64,000 nt of DNA, taken from Idiomarina sp. A28L. Lineage in GTDB: Bacteria; Pseudomonadota; Gammaproteobacteria; Enterobacterales; Alteromonadaceae. The first letter of the stretch is position 1. The number at the start of each line of letters is the position of its first letter. Shown piece after piece: positions 52,542 through 61,793 of the stretch. A program made the position numbers and the translations under genes. The notes beneath the pieces are model-generated. The model saw nothing but the letters and a program-made list of their open reading frames with translations, did no database searches and had not been told where the DNA came from. The stretch is taken from the NCBI RefSeq assembly GCF_000218785.1, contig NZ_AFPO01000007.1, positions 186,001 through 250,000 of the forward strand, written 5' to 3'.

Positions 52542-53489
52542 TCATTTTCGCTTGCTAAACACACCAGAACCAATGCGTGGCCGCGGTTCGCCGGCCACTG
52601 TAGTTCGGCGCCGCCATTGTTGCACCAGCAAGCCAAAGATAATCAGGAGTAAGCCGAAAATAGTGGCGGGGTAAATGGTTTCGCCGATAATAAAGGCCAG
52701 CAGCATTAGCGAAATAAACGGTGAAATAAAGATAAGGTTGCTGATCTTCGCGGTGTTGGTGGCTAGCTTCATGGCATTAAGCCACAACACAAAAGTAAGG
52801 CCCATTTCGAATAGCCCCACGTAAGTTACTGCGGCCCAGCCCTGCCAGGGAATACCACTCCAATCGGTGAAAATAAAGCTGGCGCCCAGCGAAAATGGCA
52901 GCGAAACCAAAAAGCAGATTAACAGCGTAAGCACCGCATCGGTTTGATGGCGGGTGTTTAGAATCCAGTAGCCAGCCCATAAGAATGTAGAGATCAGTGC
53001 AAGCGCTACCCCTGGGCCGCTCGTGAACTCCAGCGCCAGCAAATTGCCTTGAGTTGCTATCACTAACACCCCTAAATAACCAAATGCGCAGGCTACCCAA
53101 TCACGCTTGCGAATTTTTTGCCCAAGAAATATCGCCGCCATTAACGTGAGCGCAATAGCCCACGTGTAATTCAGGGGCTGGGCTTGCGAGGCGGGTAGCA
53201 AGGTATAGGCTTGAAACAATACCAAGTAATACACTAAGGGGTTAAGCAGGCCGAGGCACAGATAATACAGCGGGTATTTTTTAAGTTCGGGTAGTATTTC
53301 TGGCAAACGCCCTTGGTAGAGCATTACCGCAAATAAAAACAGAAAGGAAACACAGCTCGCCGCCGCCACCATTTGGAGTGGGGTGAGATATTGCAGAGTG
53401 ATTTTGAATGCGCTGGCCACGGTAGACCAAAGCAATACCGCCGCAAGTGCATACCCTAGTGCTTTTTTATCGTTTTGTGCGTTCGCCAT
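52542..53489 (-). CDS. EamA/DMT family transporter
   Basis: This 315-residue protein has ten predicted membrane helices in two EamA repeats (PLNYTWAIALTLMAAIFLGQ closes the first, and the second ends TIYPATIFGLLLIIFGLLVQ). Such proteins export amino acids or metabolites. The ATG at 53489 is chosen because GAGCGGG precedes it; an upstream in-frame ATG at 53546 lacks a site. The C-terminus is basic and the substrate unknown. Confidence 0.85.
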   Translation of the reverse strand: MANAQNDKKALGYALAAVLLWSTVASAFKITLQYLTPLQMVAAASCVSFLFLFAVMLYQGRLPEILPELKKYPLYYLCLGLLNPLVYYLVLFQAYTLLPASQAQPLNYTWAIALTLMAAIFLGQKIRKRDWVACAFGYLGVLVIATQGNLLALEFTSGPGVALALISTFLWAGYWILNTRHQTDAVLTLLICFLVSLPFSLGASFIFTDWSGIPWQGWAAVTYVGLFEMGLTFVLWLNAMKLATNTAKISNLIFISPFISLMLLAFIIGETIYPATIFGLLLIIFGLLVQQWRRRTTVAGEPRPRIGSGVFSKRK

Positions 53490-53520
53490 TACCCGCTCTT
53501 TGGTTCCGAAAGCGGCTTGC

Positions 53521-54108
53521 TTAAGCCGCTGGTGGCGCAGTTGCAATAAACGAAGGTTGTTTCGCGGCTTCGGCCAAAAACTTCAATAGGTTCGGATAGC
53601 CGGAGAAATCGAGGCGGTTCCGATAAATAGCCCAATCTAAAAAGCACGCTAAACGAATATGGCCATCATCCCACTGAATTTCAGAAGGCCAGTGCCGCGC
53701 TTCTAACGTTTTTAATGTGCTTTGAATGCGCGCTGCTTGCCGCTGTAGATATGAATTAGAATTGCTACTCAAACCTTCGCGCTCAAGCAAAAATAAATTA
53801 ATTGCGGTATCTAAGCAGGTGTTGGCCAAGCAATAGAGCTCTAGATTATCGGTATCGGCAAAAACCGGCTGCCCGGCTTTATCGCGTAAGTGCTTTAAAA
53901 TCGAGGTGGAATCGGTAAGTTGTACATCGCCATCTTGTAAAAAAGGCACGCGCTGCGCTGGTGATTTAGCTGCACTTTGGGCGTAATCGGTTTCTACAAA
54001 TTCGAAATCTAGGCCGGTTTCTTCGAGCACTACGCGAAGATGGCGCACGAACGGAGAGGTAAAACTGCCGAATAATTGCATTGGCACTGCTTTTGGCGTG
54101 GTAGTCAT
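53521..54108 (-). CDS. Glutathione S-transferase family protein
   Basis: The start at 54108 has AAGGAAG upstream and gives 195 residues (MTTTPKAVPMQLFGSFTSPF). The N-terminal thioredoxin-like domain shows SFTSPFVRHLRVVLEETGLDFEFV, with a Ser/Thr near the usual active-site position, then RVPFLQDGDVQLTDSTSILKHL for glutathione contacts. A helical C-terminal domain follows. It lies 31 bp upstream of the EamA gene and is probably cotranscribed with it. Confidence 0.83.
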   Translation of the reverse strand: MTTTPKAVPMQLFGSFTSPFVRHLRVVLEETGLDFEFVETDYAQSAAKSPAQRVPFLQDGDVQLTDSTSILKHLRDKAGQPVFADTDNLELYCLANTCLDTAINLFLLEREGLSSNSNSYLQRQAARIQSTLKTLEARHWPSEIQWDDGHIRLACFLDWAIYRNRLDFSGYPNLLKFLAEAAKQPSFIATAPPAA

Positions 54109-54323
54109 TTGAGCTTCCTTAATCAGAGGGTATTCAGTTAGATCTGAAACTAGGCAAAGGCCCGTTTGTACAAGGCCTGCATCATGCCACTTCCGCAAGC
54201 TTCTCAGCAAGTATTTCTGGATCCATAGAGTGTTGAATAATTAACCGAATCATCACCCCGCTGTAACAAAAGTGTCATTGTATGCGCCTACACTTCATTC
54301 ACGTTCGCTAATGAGGAAAGCTA

Positions 54324-54875
54324 ATGAAATGGCTTATGCAACTACCCTTGCAACTACAGCGCGTTGATGAAATTTCGTTCTTCTGGCTTAGTCGGCATTT
54401 ACGCCGCCCATCGGGGGGCTCTTTAGCGCGCTGGATTTCGAAAAGTGGCGATGGCTATGGCTACCTGATCTTCTGCCTTTTAGCGTTTGCCGTGGGTGAT
54501 GCCGATGCCGGCACGCTATTAGCCCTACTCTTATTAGCTTTTTTAATTGAATTGCCGGTTTACTGGTTATTAAAAAACACCTTGCGCAGAACGCGGCCTT
54601 ACGAGCGTTCAGCGAAGTTTACCTCATTGATCAAAGCCAGTGATAAGTTCAGTTTTCCTTCTGGCCACACCACCGCAGCTTTTATGTTCGCCAGCCTCTG
54701 CGCCACGCTAATGCCAAGCCTAACATTACTCGTGTTTGCTTGGGCCAGCTTAATTGGCCTTTCACGAATTGCCCTTGGTGTGCATTACCCCACCGATATT
54801 CTTGCGGGTGCTGCATTGGGCTCAGGCCTTGCTTCACTAACGCTTATTGTGGCAACTGGCTGGTTAATTGGATGA
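54324..54875 (+). CDS. PAP2-family membrane phosphatase
   Basis: This 183-residue membrane enzyme carries the three PAP2 motifs: KNTLRRTRP, FSFPSGHTTA and SRIALGVHYPTDI. Several hydrophobic helices surround them. It probably dephosphorylates a lipid phosphate such as undecaprenyl pyrophosphate or phosphatidate. A putative glycosyltransferase gene follows 75 bp downstream, hinting at a role in glycolipid or envelope synthesis. Confidence 0.88.
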   Translation: MKWLMQLPLQLQRVDEISFFWLSRHLRRPSGGSLARWISKSGDGYGYLIFCLLAFAVGDADAGTLLALLLLAFLIELPVYWLLKNTLRRTRPYERSAKFTSLIKASDKFSFPSGHTTAAFMFASLCATLMPSLTLLVFAWASLIGLSRIALGVHYPTDILAGAALGSGLASLTLIVATGWLIG

Positions 54876-54950
54876 TTAACGGCCGCGCATTTAGCAGAAC
54901 TAACGGTTTGAAATAAAGTTTATGGCTCCGTATTCAATAGAGATACAGAT

Positions 54951-55994
54951 ATGAAAATTTTAGTTGGCGTTCAAGGTACAGGAAATGGCCACATTAGCCG
55001 TTGCCATGCATTATCCGAAGCTTTTTCTGCGCACCCTGAAGTTGAGGTTGATTATTTAGTATCAGGCCGGGCGCGTGAAAAGCTTTTTGATATGGATGCA
55101 TTTGGTGATTTCCAATGGCGCCAAGGCTTAAGTTTTCAGGTGCGCGAAGGCAGAATTTCGGTTCTCGATACCTTGAGCCAAAATCCATGGGGCCAGTTCT
55201 GGCAAGATGTGCGCGATCTCGATTTAAGCAGCTACGATTTGGTGGTAACTGATTTTGAACCGGTTACCGCGTGGGCTGCTCGTCGGCAAGGTGTGCGTTG
55301 TATTGGCCTTGGCCGGCAATATGCCTTCTTCAAGCAAACTTCGGCATTACCTACGAATATTTTGCAACGCGCGATGATGCGCCAGTTTGCGCCGTGCGAT
55401 ACCGTGGTTGGTATGCACTGGGAAGATATTGGCACGCACGTATTACCACCGTTGATTCACCACGCACCAAATGCAGAGCCGACGCTGGCACGAGAAATCT
55501 TGGTGTATTTACCATTTGAACCACTCGATCAAGTGTTGGCGTTATTGCAAGATTTCCCTGAATACCAGTTTTCGGTTTATCACCCGGAAACAAGCCGCGC
55601 CGATCTCGGCCATATTCAGTGTTACCCGCCCTCTCGAAAAGGCTTCGCGGAATCTTTTGCGCGTGCCGAGGGCGTAATCGCCAATGCCGGTTTTGAAACA
55701 AGTAGTGAGGCGCTTGCTTACGGCAAAAAACTGCTAGTAAAACCCCTTTCAGGGCAATTCGAACAGCTCGCCAATGCGCACTGTTTGGAACATCGCCAAC
55801 TCGCTTCAGTAATGGAATCACTGAATGCCAACTACGTAGAAAGTTGGCTCGAAAACGCATTAGCGGTGCGCATGGATTGGCCCGATGTTGGCCCAGAGCT
55901 TGCTACTTGGTTGGCTAATGGCGCGAAAGAATCGGTACTTAGCCTGCATGAACGCCTTTGGCAAAGCAGCCAAAGAATCGCGCTCTCGGCTTAG
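54951..55994 (+). CDS. MJ1255/VC2487-type glycosyltransferase
   Basis: This 347-residue protein has a GT-B-like fold. The N-terminal loop GVQGTGNGHISRCHALSEAF and the C-terminal donor-site-like GVIANAGFETSSEALAYGKKLLVKPL match the MJ1255/VC2487 family of putative glycosyltransferases. Acceptor and donor are unknown. Its neighbour is a PAP2 phosphatase, an association I recall from Vibrio but cannot verify here. Confidence 0.78.
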   Translation: MKILVGVQGTGNGHISRCHALSEAFSAHPEVEVDYLVSGRAREKLFDMDAFGDFQWRQGLSFQVREGRISVLDTLSQNPWGQFWQDVRDLDLSSYDLVVTDFEPVTAWAARRQGVRCIGLGRQYAFFKQTSALPTNILQRAMMRQFAPCDTVVGMHWEDIGTHVLPPLIHHAPNAEPTLAREILVYLPFEPLDQVLALLQDFPEYQFSVYHPETSRADLGHIQCYPPSRKGFAESFARAEGVIANAGFETSSEALAYGKKLLVKPLSGQFEQLANAHCLEHRQLASVMESLNANYVESWLENALAVRMDWPDVGPELATWLANGAKESVLSLHERLWQSSQRIALSA

Positions 55995-55999
55995 GGTTA

Positions 56000-56500
56000 C
56001 TAGTAATGGCTCGCTAGCATCAGCGCAGCGAGTGTGATGCCGCAGCTTAAGCGGCCGTTGGCGATATAGTGGGCGAGCTGTTTTGGGCTTGCCAGTTCAA
56101 CTTTAGATACTTCGTTAAAATCGCTAGCTGCAGAGGTATGCTGAATGGGCTGGGTGTTCGCTGGTAAATGGCAGCGAAACACATTCACATTGGTAGTGAG
56201 TATCGCAGTGTTTGGCTTTACTACGCCGAGGAATTCAAGTTCACTGGCTTGATATCCGGTTTCTTCAAAGAGTTCCCGTGCGGCGGCTTCTACCGCTTTT
56301 TCTCCGGGCTCACCATATCCGCGAGGCGCTTCTAATAGCTCGGCTCCATGGGCTGCCCGTGGCACTTCAACGAGCACCAAATCGTCACCTACATAACAAA
56401 GTATCATAGCCCCGTTATCTGAGTTTTTTTCCTGTACATAGTGCCATTGCCCATCTTGCTCCACTTGGAACCAAGGGTTTTCGTATACTGTTTTTTTCAT
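56000..56500 (-). CDS. Nudix hydrolase
   Basis: This 166-residue protein has the Nudix box GYGEPGEKAVEAAARELFEETGY (G-x5-E-x7-REUxEExGU) and looks like the ADP-sugar/NudE-type subgroup. Its start overlaps the stop of the upstream 323-residue gene (TAATG), indicating translational coupling. Substrate specificity is not evident. Confidence 0.87.
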   Translation of the reverse strand: MKKTVYENPWFQVEQDGQWHYVQEKNSDNGAMILCYVGDDLVLVEVPRAAHGAELLEAPRGYGEPGEKAVEAAARELFEETGYQASELEFLGVVKPNTAILTTNVNVFRCHLPANTQPIQHTSAASDFNEVSKVELASPKQLAHYIANGRLSCGITLAALMLASHY

Positions 56501-57471
56501 TATTTTTTAATTTCCAAACCAATGTAGTTCCGCATTTTCGGGTATAGCCCAAACCAATTCTTGCGAGTAGCAAAATCGTAGCCACGATCGGTAGCCTGAG
56601 TTTCGGCATAATCGATTCCTGATTCCACCAAAAACTTTAGCACTTCACCCGCGCCTAATGCAGAAACAAACTGAAATAACTTATAGGGAATCGCTAATAG
56701 TGAAAGCTCGCGTTGTAGCCCTTTTATTGAAAGCCCAACATCTAAAAGCCTGTGAGGAATCTGGGTAAGGTGTTTAATTTGATCTTGTAAAAAGCCTTCG
56801 CCAGAACTAATAAATAACGAATGATAAGCCGGATCTATTACTTCGAGGCGGAAACGTGCCGAGGCATCGATCGTATAGCGAGTTTGCTCAGCAAAATAAG
56901 ATTGGGTGAAGTGATACCATTCAGAGCGGCTCACTACATCGCGCGCTGCATGCAAAAACAACTGGCGTTCGCCATCGCTTTGAAAGAAATGGTTAAACAC
57001 ATCAGCATCATCTAAGCGTAGGGTTATTTCTTGCTGCAAACTGGTGGGCATTAACTGCACGCTTTCGTAACTTGGATTGAGCGCTGTAAGCACTTGCTGA
57101 GTTTGATTCAAACGTGCAATCAGCGCCCGCGCTTGTACTCCGGTAAGCTGCTCTTTGCTAGGTGAGCCATCAATACTGGATACAATATAACTGCCGGGCA
57201 AAGCCTCGAAATAATCGTTCAGGGTAATATCTTGCTCAAGATTAAAACCGCGCAATACCAGCCTGCCGCGGCCTTCTTCATTGAGATACTTGAGCACATT
57301 GGCTTTGGCCAAGGTATCGCTAATATCGCGGTTATCGAGCACGGTGTTAGGCGATAGCACCACGCCATTTGCGAGTGTGAGGCCAAGTAAGAATCGCTTA
57401 TGGAGCTCTTCAGAGGTGAGCGCACGTACCGAATCGCAATTCGATAAAAACATTTTTTCTTTTAGTAACAT
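56500..57471 (-). CDS. Protein of unknown function coupled to a Nudix hydrolase
   Basis: This 323-residue protein has no signal peptide or membrane helix. It is mixed helical, with many hydrophobic heptads and a central FFQSDGERQLFLHAARDVV stretch. I did not recognise a family. Its stop codon overlaps the Nudix start by one base, so the two products are made together. GGAG lies about ten bases before the ATG; a second in-frame ATG is six codons in. Confidence 0.7.
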   Translation of the reverse strand: MLLKEKMFLSNCDSVRALTSEELHKRFLLGLTLANGVVLSPNTVLDNRDISDTLAKANVLKYLNEEGRGRLVLRGFNLEQDITLNDYFEALPGSYIVSSIDGSPSKEQLTGVQARALIARLNQTQQVLTALNPSYESVQLMPTSLQQEITLRLDDADVFNHFFQSDGERQLFLHAARDVVSRSEWYHFTQSYFAEQTRYTIDASARFRLEVIDPAYHSLFISSGEGFLQDQIKHLTQIPHRLLDVGLSIKGLQRELSLLAIPYKLFQFVSALGAGEVLKFLVESGIDYAETQATDRGYDFATRKNWFGLYPKMRNYIGLEIKK

Positions 57472-57603
57472 AAATGCAGCTCCAGGATAGATACTGCATC
57501 CTAACCAACAGCCTATATTCCGGCAAGCACCGAATGCGCTTTGTTTGCCTCTGGGATGTGAATAAACATGTTTTCTGGATTTCAGGAGCTCTTGGTTTCA
57601 GGT

Positions 57604-57640
57604 AATAAAAAGCCGGAGCAACATGAGCTGCCCCGGCTTA
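57604..57640 (-). terminator. Terminator of the M28 peptidase gene (minus strand)
   Basis: On the minus strand AAGCCGG pairs with CCGGCTT around a 16-nt loop that has internal pairing (GCAGCTC/GAGCTGC-like), followed by TTTTATT. It lies 20 bp after the stop. Confidence 0.75.
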
Positions 57641-57660
57641 TGCATCAAATTACGAATTTA

Positions 57661-59331
57661 TTAGTTACGTTGCGCTTCGCTTTCTAAACGCACTGCCTCA
57701 AATTCGTTGCCTTCAGCCCACTGTGGCCATACGCGGCTGTTTGCCAGTTCGTTACCAACCCGGAAAAACACCCACATATCTTGGTGAATACCGCGTAAAT
57801 CCCACTCTGGGTTAAATTTATCTGCTACTTTGTGGTAACGATTCGCTAAGAAATCGCTGGCTTCACGTTGGCCGTATTCAGGGCCTTCGAAGAAGTGATC
57901 AACACCACCTTTCGCATACATAACCGGCACGCCTTGCTTGGCTAAACTAAAGTGATCTGAGCGATAGAAAATGCCTGCTTCAGGGTTCGCTTCTGGCGCC
58001 AAATAACGGTTCTGTGCAATTACATGGGGCTCAGCAAAATTTTGCATATTGGAGTTGTTCCAACCCACAACAACAAAATCTTTTACTGGGCCGTGCGCAT
58101 AGAGCATATCGATATTAATGCCGGCTACGGTTTTTTCTAGTGGTAGCAATGGGTTTTCGCCATACCAAGCCGAGCCCAATAGGCCGCGTTCCTCTGCGCC
58201 TACAAAAGCAAATACAATTGAGCGCTCGGGTGTTTCACCGGCTGCGAACTTCTCAGCCATGGCAAGTAAACCTGCGGTACCTGTGGCGTTATCTTGCGCG
58301 CCGTTAAATATTTCACCGCTGATTGGGTCAACACCCATGTGATCCCAGTGCGCCATATAAATAATATGCTCTTCTGGGTATTTGCTACCTTCAATCATGC
58401 CCACAATGTTGTAGGTATCGAGATCAGAGAACTCGTTTTCTACAATCATAGAAAGTTCGGTATTCAACGATACTGGAGCAAAATCGCTGCTCAGTGCCAA
58501 CTCATGAGCTTCTGATAAGCTCATGCCGGCATTGGCAAATAATTTTTCTGCTGCATCGGCGTTTACCCAACCTTCGAGTTTTGCGCGGTGCATGTTGCGG
58601 TTTTCAGTTTTCATGGTGAAGCGAACTGGCGAACCACCAGCGATAACGCCCCAGCCATAACCTGCTGGGCCATCTTCATGAATAACAATAGCGCCGGTAG
58701 CACCTTGGCGTGCTGCTTCTTCGAATTTGTATGTCCAACGGCCGTAATATGTCATGGCGTTGCCATTAAATACGGCTGGATCTTGCGTGGCATAACCTGG
58801 GTCGTTTACAAACATCACCACGGTTTTACCTTCAACATCGAGGCCTTCATAATCATTCCAGCCGAACTCTGGCGCTACAATGCCGTAACCCACGAATACC
58901 ATTTCGCTGTTCTCAACGCTTACGGAATCAACTACGCGGTTGGTCCAGCCCATCATTTCAGTACGATATTCGAGGCTGCTTTCTTCACCATTGTGGCTTA
59001 ACGCCATATCCGTTACTCGGCTCGGAGCAATGCGTACAAGTGGTACAGCTTGGGTGTAATCACTGTTGGTTAGCGATTTAACACCTAAATCACGGAAGAT
59101 ATCGGTAATGTATTCAATAGTGAGTTCTTCACCGCGGGTGCCTGGCGCGCGGCCCTCAAACTCATCTGATGAAATCGTTTCTAAATGCGTGCGGTAGGTA
59201 TCGGTAAAATGGCTATCAACTAAGCCATCGGCATCAGTTTGCGGTGGGTAAGGTTGTGTATCAGTTTCTGGAGCTGGTGCGCAAGCGGTTACCAACAACA
59301 AAGCCGATGCACACAGAGTTAAATGGCGCAT
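57661..59331 (-). CDS. M28 family aminopeptidase lipoprotein with PA domain
   Basis: This 556-residue protein starts at 59331 (GAGGAAT upstream) with a lipoprotein signal (LLLVTAC), so it is probably anchored outside the cytoplasm. A PA-like insert (about 140-290) precedes the M28 zinc core. Ligand motifs seen are AHWDHMG, AQDNATGTAGLLAMA, FVGAEERGLLGS, GINIDML and YRSDHFSL. It should act as a broad-specificity aminopeptidase on exported peptides. Confidence 0.9.
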   Translation of the reverse strand: MRHLTLCASALLLVTACAPAPETDTQPYPPQTDADGLVDSHFTDTYRTHLETISSDEFEGRAPGTRGEELTIEYITDIFRDLGVKSLTNSDYTQAVPLVRIAPSRVTDMALSHNGEESSLEYRTEMMGWTNRVVDSVSVENSEMVFVGYGIVAPEFGWNDYEGLDVEGKTVVMFVNDPGYATQDPAVFNGNAMTYYGRWTYKFEEAARQGATGAIVIHEDGPAGYGWGVIAGGSPVRFTMKTENRNMHRAKLEGWVNADAAEKLFANAGMSLSEAHELALSSDFAPVSLNTELSMIVENEFSDLDTYNIVGMIEGSKYPEEHIIYMAHWDHMGVDPISGEIFNGAQDNATGTAGLLAMAEKFAAGETPERSIVFAFVGAEERGLLGSAWYGENPLLPLEKTVAGINIDMLYAHGPVKDFVVVGWNNSNMQNFAEPHVIAQNRYLAPEANPEAGIFYRSDHFSLAKQGVPVMYAKGGVDHFFEGPEYGQREASDFLANRYHKVADKFNPEWDLRGIHQDMWVFFRVGNELANSRVWPQWAEGNEFEAVRLESEAQRN

Positions 59332-59427
59332 GAATAATTCCTCTTTTATTGTGTAGCTTATATTTGTAGCACAATAATAGCGCACTTAGAGAAAAATTGA
59401 GAGTGGCAATTGGGGGAGTGAAAAGCA

Positions 59428-59452
59428 CAAAAAAGAGGCTGCAGAGCAGCCC
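59428..59452 (-). terminator. Terminator of the DUF4168-like gene (minus strand)
   Basis: On the minus strand GGCTGC-TCT-GCAGCC is followed by TCTTTTTTG, about 90 bp after the stop of the exported-protein gene. Confidence 0.72.
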
Positions 59453-59541
59453 CTTCTACTTTAGCTTGCGCTTTCGTGCGGATGAACACGATTCGTTAGT
59501 TCAGCGCTCGCTTTGTAGTCACTTTCTTTGTAAGCATAAGC

Positions 59542-59940
59542 TTAGTAAGCATTGCGGTCGTCATCTTCCCGCATCTCTTCAACTTTACGCTGAATTTCTG
59601 GATCGTTCTGGAGGCGATACGCCATAGCGTTGTATTCTTCTACCGTAAGGCCTGAACCTTCAACCGATTCTACCATCTCACGCTGAGCATTCATTTGTAG
59701 CTCTTGCGCTTCTTCCTGTGTTTCCACTTCTTCAAGCGCTTCTACAAATTCATTATTGATACGCTCAATGTGATCAATAGCCACAACAAACATTTCTAAC
59801 TGCTCATCGGTGATAGGCTGGCTAGCCATCTCTTCCATTTGCTGCTGTGCATATGCTTGTGCATCTTGATCTTGCGCAACTGCTGGCATTGAAAACATGG
59901 CTGCTGCTAAGGCTGAAAGTGCAAATGTGCGTTTTAACAT
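59542..59940 (-). CDS. Exported DUF4168-like protein
   Basis: This 132-residue protein has a strong AGGAGG site seven bases before the ATG and a Sec signal peptide (MLKRTFALSALAAAMFSMPA, cleavage after AVA). The mature part is acidic and helical, and the motif TDEQLEMFVVAIDHIERIN with the later GLTVEEYNAMAYRLQNDPE resembles DUF4168 proteins of unknown function. Upstream lie a near-consensus sigma-54 promoter and a palindromic activator-like site, so expression is probably controlled by the divergent two-component system. Confidence 0.78.
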   Translation of the reverse strand: MLKRTFALSALAAAMFSMPAVAQDQDAQAYAQQQMEEMASQPITDEQLEMFVVAIDHIERINNEFVEALEEVETQEEAQELQMNAQREMVESVEGSGLTVEEYNAMAYRLQNDPEIQRKVEEMREDDDRNAY

Positions 59941-59992
59941 AGTGTCCTCCTTCAAGAACTCTTTGGTTTAAAATGTTGTCACTTAGATATAA

Positions 59993-60009
59993 AGCGAAAA
60001 CCGTGCCAA
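59993..60009 (-). promoter_or_regulatory. Sigma-54 (-24/-12) promoter
   Basis: On the minus strand TTGGCACGGTTTTCGCT matches YTGGCACGRNNNTTGCW with a single mismatch (TCGC for TTGC) and has the required 10-bp spacing between GG and GC. It lies about 55 bp upstream of the DUF4168-like start. Confidence 0.75.
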
Positions 60010-60116
60010 CTTTTGTTAATGGCTCATAAGGTCATGATTTTAATCTAATAAATAATTAAGATAGAGGGCAAGCTCAACCATGCAGGTGTCAACGAAGCAA
60101 TAAAAGTGTATATTAA

Positions 60117-60130
60117 TGTCACATGTGACA
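60117..60130. promoter_or_regulatory. Palindromic activator (UAS) candidate
   Basis: TGTCACATGTGACA is a perfect 14-bp palindrome centred about 115 bp upstream of the sigma-54 promoter and 130 bp before the kinase gene. A weaker relative, TGTGCCAAAAATGACA, lies at 60139-60154. Spacing and form fit an NtrC-type enhancer site. Confidence 0.6.
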
Positions 60131-60255
60131 CCTTTGGTTGTGCCAAAAATGACACTTTCGGCCTAGTTTGTGGGTAGTAGTGCATTAAATACGAACTTTG
60201 TGAATAGTATTGCTCTGATTAAAAGGTAAACGTAGATCTCAAAAAAGGTGAGTAA

Positions 60256-61791
60256 ATGACAAACTCTAAAGCACCGGCGATATGGCGATTATCAGGAATT
60301 CAGCGGGCCTTGCTGATTTATGTTGTGGTGCCGATTCTGGTGATTGTAGGCTTCGGTATTGGCATTGGCCTTGATCGTATAAACGTGCAGGAGCAAGAAC
60401 GGTTAAAAGATGATTTAGAGCTTCTTGGCCGAGCTATAAGAGTGCCTGTGGGTGAGGCTTTAGCCGCAAACGATGAAGCCGCGGTGCAACGAGCGTTAGA
60501 TTCAGTATTCGAAATTGGCCGGATTTACGGTGCTTCGGTTTTTGATGTGAATGGTAATCGAATCGCGGTGGCGGGCATTGCTGAGCGAGATTTATCGCGT
60601 AGCCGAGTTGCGCAAGAGTTGGTGATGACCGGGGAACAACAAGAGCGGGTTCGGCAGATTTCTGGAGTGCGAATGTTCTCGCATTTCTTACCGGTATTTG
60701 ATGATTTACGCCAAGCTAACGGTTTTATTCAAATTAACCGCCAAGCTAGCGATTTCGATGCCACCTTTGCGCGGTTAAGCGCATGGGCTTGGGGAATATG
60801 GGTAGCCATGGCATTACTTACCCTTACCATTGTTATTTTTGGCCATTACCGCGGGGTTGGCCGTTATGTAAACGTACTTACCCAGAGCATGCACAGAGTA
60901 GAGGCAGGTGAACGTGATTACCGAGCGCCTGAAAATGGCCCGGGTGAGCTAGCGGATATTGCGCATGGCTTAAATAGTATGCTCGATAGTATGCAGCGTG
61001 GTGAAGTGGAGCTTGAGGCTCACCGCCAGCATGAGCAAGAAATGGAACGCAAGCTGCAGTATCAAGAGAAAATGGCGGCAATTGGTGGTGTGGCCTCTGG
61101 GGTGGCGCATGAACTTGGTGCACCACTTACCATTATTGATGGCCGGGCACGGCGATTACTAAAAAATAGCAATGATGCCGAATCTGAGCGCCAGCTAACC
61201 GCAATTCGTGGCCAAGTGGCAAGGCTCACACGCATTGTGCAGCAGCTCCTTAATTACTGCCGGCCAGCAGCCGAGCAGGAAACTCTCATTTTACCTGTGG
61301 CGATTACCAAGTTGTTGCCAGAGATTATCGATAATGTGCGCCATGAACAGCCAGAAAATGGGCCTGAGTTTATTGTTGCAGCTACGCCTGTTCCGGCAGA
61401 GCTCGAACTAATAGCCGATGAAGCACGGTTGGAACTGGCGTTGGTAAATCTGGTGCGTAATGCTGCACAAGTAGCGAAAAAGCAGGTGCAGCTTGGCAAT
61501 GAAGTAGTTCAAAAGCCAGCGCTGGAAGGCAGTGATGAAATTAGCCACTGGCTGCAACTAGATGTGCTTGATGATGGCCCGGGGTTAACACAAGGCACTA
61601 CAACCGAAGAATTGGTTACGCCTTTTTTCACCACAAAAGGGCAAGGCGAAGGTACCGGGCTGGGCCTCGCTATTGTGGATAATGTGGTGCGTGAACATCG
61701 AGGCTCGTTGGTGATAGAAAACCGAACTGATATTGCAAGCGGTTGCCGAGTGCGCATTCAATTACCATTACAATTAGTAGATAAGGATTAA
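60256..61791 (+). CDS. Sensor histidine kinase
   Basis: This 511-residue inner-membrane kinase has membrane helices at about 17-38 and 175-197 flanking a periplasmic sensor of some 135 residues, then a HAMP-like linker. A coiled coil (HRQHEQEMERKLQYQEKMAAIG) leads to the phospho-acceptor His 285 in SGVAHELGAPL. The ATPase motifs are NLVRNAAQ, DDGPGL and GEGTGLGLAIV. AAAGGTGAG precedes the ATG. The activator gene follows after two bases, so it is the cognate pair. Confidence 0.92.
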   Translation: MTNSKAPAIWRLSGIQRALLIYVVVPILVIVGFGIGIGLDRINVQEQERLKDDLELLGRAIRVPVGEALAANDEAAVQRALDSVFEIGRIYGASVFDVNGNRIAVAGIAERDLSRSRVAQELVMTGEQQERVRQISGVRMFSHFLPVFDDLRQANGFIQINRQASDFDATFARLSAWAWGIWVAMALLTLTIVIFGHYRGVGRYVNVLTQSMHRVEAGERDYRAPENGPGELADIAHGLNSMLDSMQRGEVELEAHRQHEQEMERKLQYQEKMAAIGGVASGVAHELGAPLTIIDGRARRLLKNSNDAESERQLTAIRGQVARLTRIVQQLLNYCRPAAEQETLILPVAITKLLPEIIDNVRHEQPENGPEFIVAATPVPAELELIADEARLELALVNLVRNAAQVAKKQVQLGNEVVQKPALEGSDEISHWLQLDVLDDGPGLTQGTTTEELVTPFFTTKGQGEGTGLGLAIVDNVVREHRGSLVIENRTDIASGCRVRIQLPLQLVDKD

Positions 61792-61793
61792 CT

